Positions 63,301 to 64,000 of a stretch of DNA of 64,000 nucleotides are shown here, one piece after another. The stretch comes from DASQZK01 sp963771005 (GTDB lineage: Bacteria; Bacteroidota; Bacteroidia; Bacteroidales; GCA-2748055), in NCBI GenBank assembly GCA_963771005.1, contig CAVYRO010000003.1:938313-1002312 (forward strand), given 5' to 3'. Under the pieces are notes generated by a model. It worked only from the letters and a program-made list of their open reading frames with translations, did not search any database and was not told the origin of the DNA. Every line of letters begins with the position of its first letter. Positions within the stretch are counted from its first letter, which is position 1. A program made the translations under genes and the position numbers.

Positions 63301-64000
63301 TTTCAATTCCAGTATGGTGCGATTAAGGGAATACGAGGCAAAGCTGAAACCTTGATGAATTTCAATTCCAGTATGGTGCGATTGAGGGTACAACATGAGT
63401 GATAGGATTAAATTATCAGTGTATTTCAATTCCAGTATGGTGCGATTAAGAGTACGATAATAAACGTTCTAACATTATAATCTATTCAAGATTTCAATTC
63501 CAGTATGGTGCGATTGAAGGCGCTTAAAGTTCATTGATATGAAAGTCTATCGAAAATTTCAATTCCAGTATGGTGCGATTAGAGGGTATCATTGTATACA
63601 GAAATCGTTACCATATCTTATTTCAATTCCAGTATGGTGCGATTGAGGGTCTGATAATGCAGATTCCTGATAATGCATCAAATTCATATTTCAATTCCAG
63701 TATGGTGCGATTGAGGGTAATGCGCTATACTTCACTGGAATAGTCGCTGCAATAATTTCAATTCCAGTATGGTGCGATTGAGGGAGGCCTGATCGTGAAT
63801 ATCGCACTCTGTCATGATATTTCAATTCCAGTATGGTGCGATTGAGGGTCTGATTACTGTTAGGTAACGCTCTTATATCTACAGATTTCAATTCCAGTAT
63901 GGTGCGATTGAGGGTTAAGGTATACTCTGTCATGGTGTCATAGATCAGATTTCAATTCCAGTATGGTGCGATTGAGGGCCACCCCGGTCACCAGGTCAAC
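60320..64000 (-). CRISPR. CRISPR array, 55 full repeats plus a degenerate terminal repeat, truncated at the right edge
   Basis: The 30-base repeat reads ATTTCAATTCCAG then TATGGTGCGATTGAGGG on the plus strand; full copies run from 60384 to 63978 at 63-71-base spacing, with spacers of about 30-41 bases. A degenerate copy at 60320-60347 keeps TTCCAGTATGGTGCGATT but has lost the ATTTCAA end. In the opposite sense the repeat ends ATTGAAAT, the usual 8-base crRNA 5' handle of Cas6-processed type I-B/III systems, so I infer transcription leftward and a leader beyond 64000. The left end is thus the oldest end. No cas gene or leader is in the window, and the type is not certain. Confidence 0.97.

Noticed and set aside
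60603..63933. Open frames inside the array, with repeated YFNSSMVRLRE or SHHTGIEI peptides
   Set aside because: They are translations of the CRISPR repeat and carry no protein-like features; not genes.

Overview
The window looks like chromosomal DNA of a Bacteroidota bacterium, probably a MAG-type Bacteroidales or relative. The basis is: two-component-type propeller proteins ending in SpoIIE phosphatase domains, lipoproteins and beta-barrels typical of the phylum, a BrkB/AI-2E/YtxH/CsbD envelope-stress gene set, near absence of Shine-Dalgarno sequences, and TTTG/TAnnTTTG promoter motifs at the tRNA-Gln gene and the abi gene. No species can be named from the sequence alone.

Layout. 0-10 kb: the end of a secreted protein, a propeller/SpoIIE signalling protein split by a frameshift, two unknown genes, tRNA-Gln, a divergent pair (App1-type phosphatidate phosphatase and a YegS/DgkB-type lipid kinase), and a run of small envelope genes. 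10-25 kb: an Mla-type lipid transport operon (MlaE-MlaF-MlaD), an ECF sigma factor, and envelope/stress genes (holin-like, YtxH, two AI-2E permeases, M48 lipoprotein protease, BrkB, MscS, CsbD). 22.7-27.6 kb: three phosphorelay genes (receiver, NtrC-type regulator, hybrid histidine kinase). 28-35 kb: a putative metal permease, an alpha/alpha-barrel glycosidase-like lipoprotein, an HNH protein, two DUF488 proteins with a dual-OB protein, and an Rrf2/RIC nitrosative-stress pair. 35.7-44.4 kb: a LytTR regulator, a short peptide gene next to a B12-binding radical SAM enzyme, a frame-disrupted FTP/HExxH metalloprotease, a sugar-isomerase-like TIM barrel and a lyase-like beta-propeller.

45.3-64 kb is an accessory region rich in defence-type genes. 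It holds a 1609-residue fusion of a DEDD exonuclease, a RecQ helicase and a UvrD-type helicase; a three-gene toxin-antitoxin-SecB-chaperone (TAC) operon; a SWIM/SNF2 helicase; a HepT/MntA HEPN-nucleotidyltransferase pair; a stand-alone ketoacyl synthase III; an Abi-family HEPN protein; and a CRISPR array of 55 full repeats plus one degenerate terminal repeat that runs off the right edge. No cas gene is in the window. The abi stop codon lies inside the terminal CRISPR repeat. Repeat polarity suggests the array is transcribed leftward, toward and antisense to abi, with the leader beyond position 64000. This junction is the most unusual feature of the window.

Non-coding DNA is dominated by three dispersed repeat classes: a long nested palindrome (three near-full and two half copies), a composite family of short phrases (AATCTGTG, GATTTGTT, AAACCATCTG), and a degenerate 8-bp satellite at 30.9-31.1 kb. 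Two genes carry frame disruptions of the same sense, so assembly error must be excluded before calling them pseudogenes.
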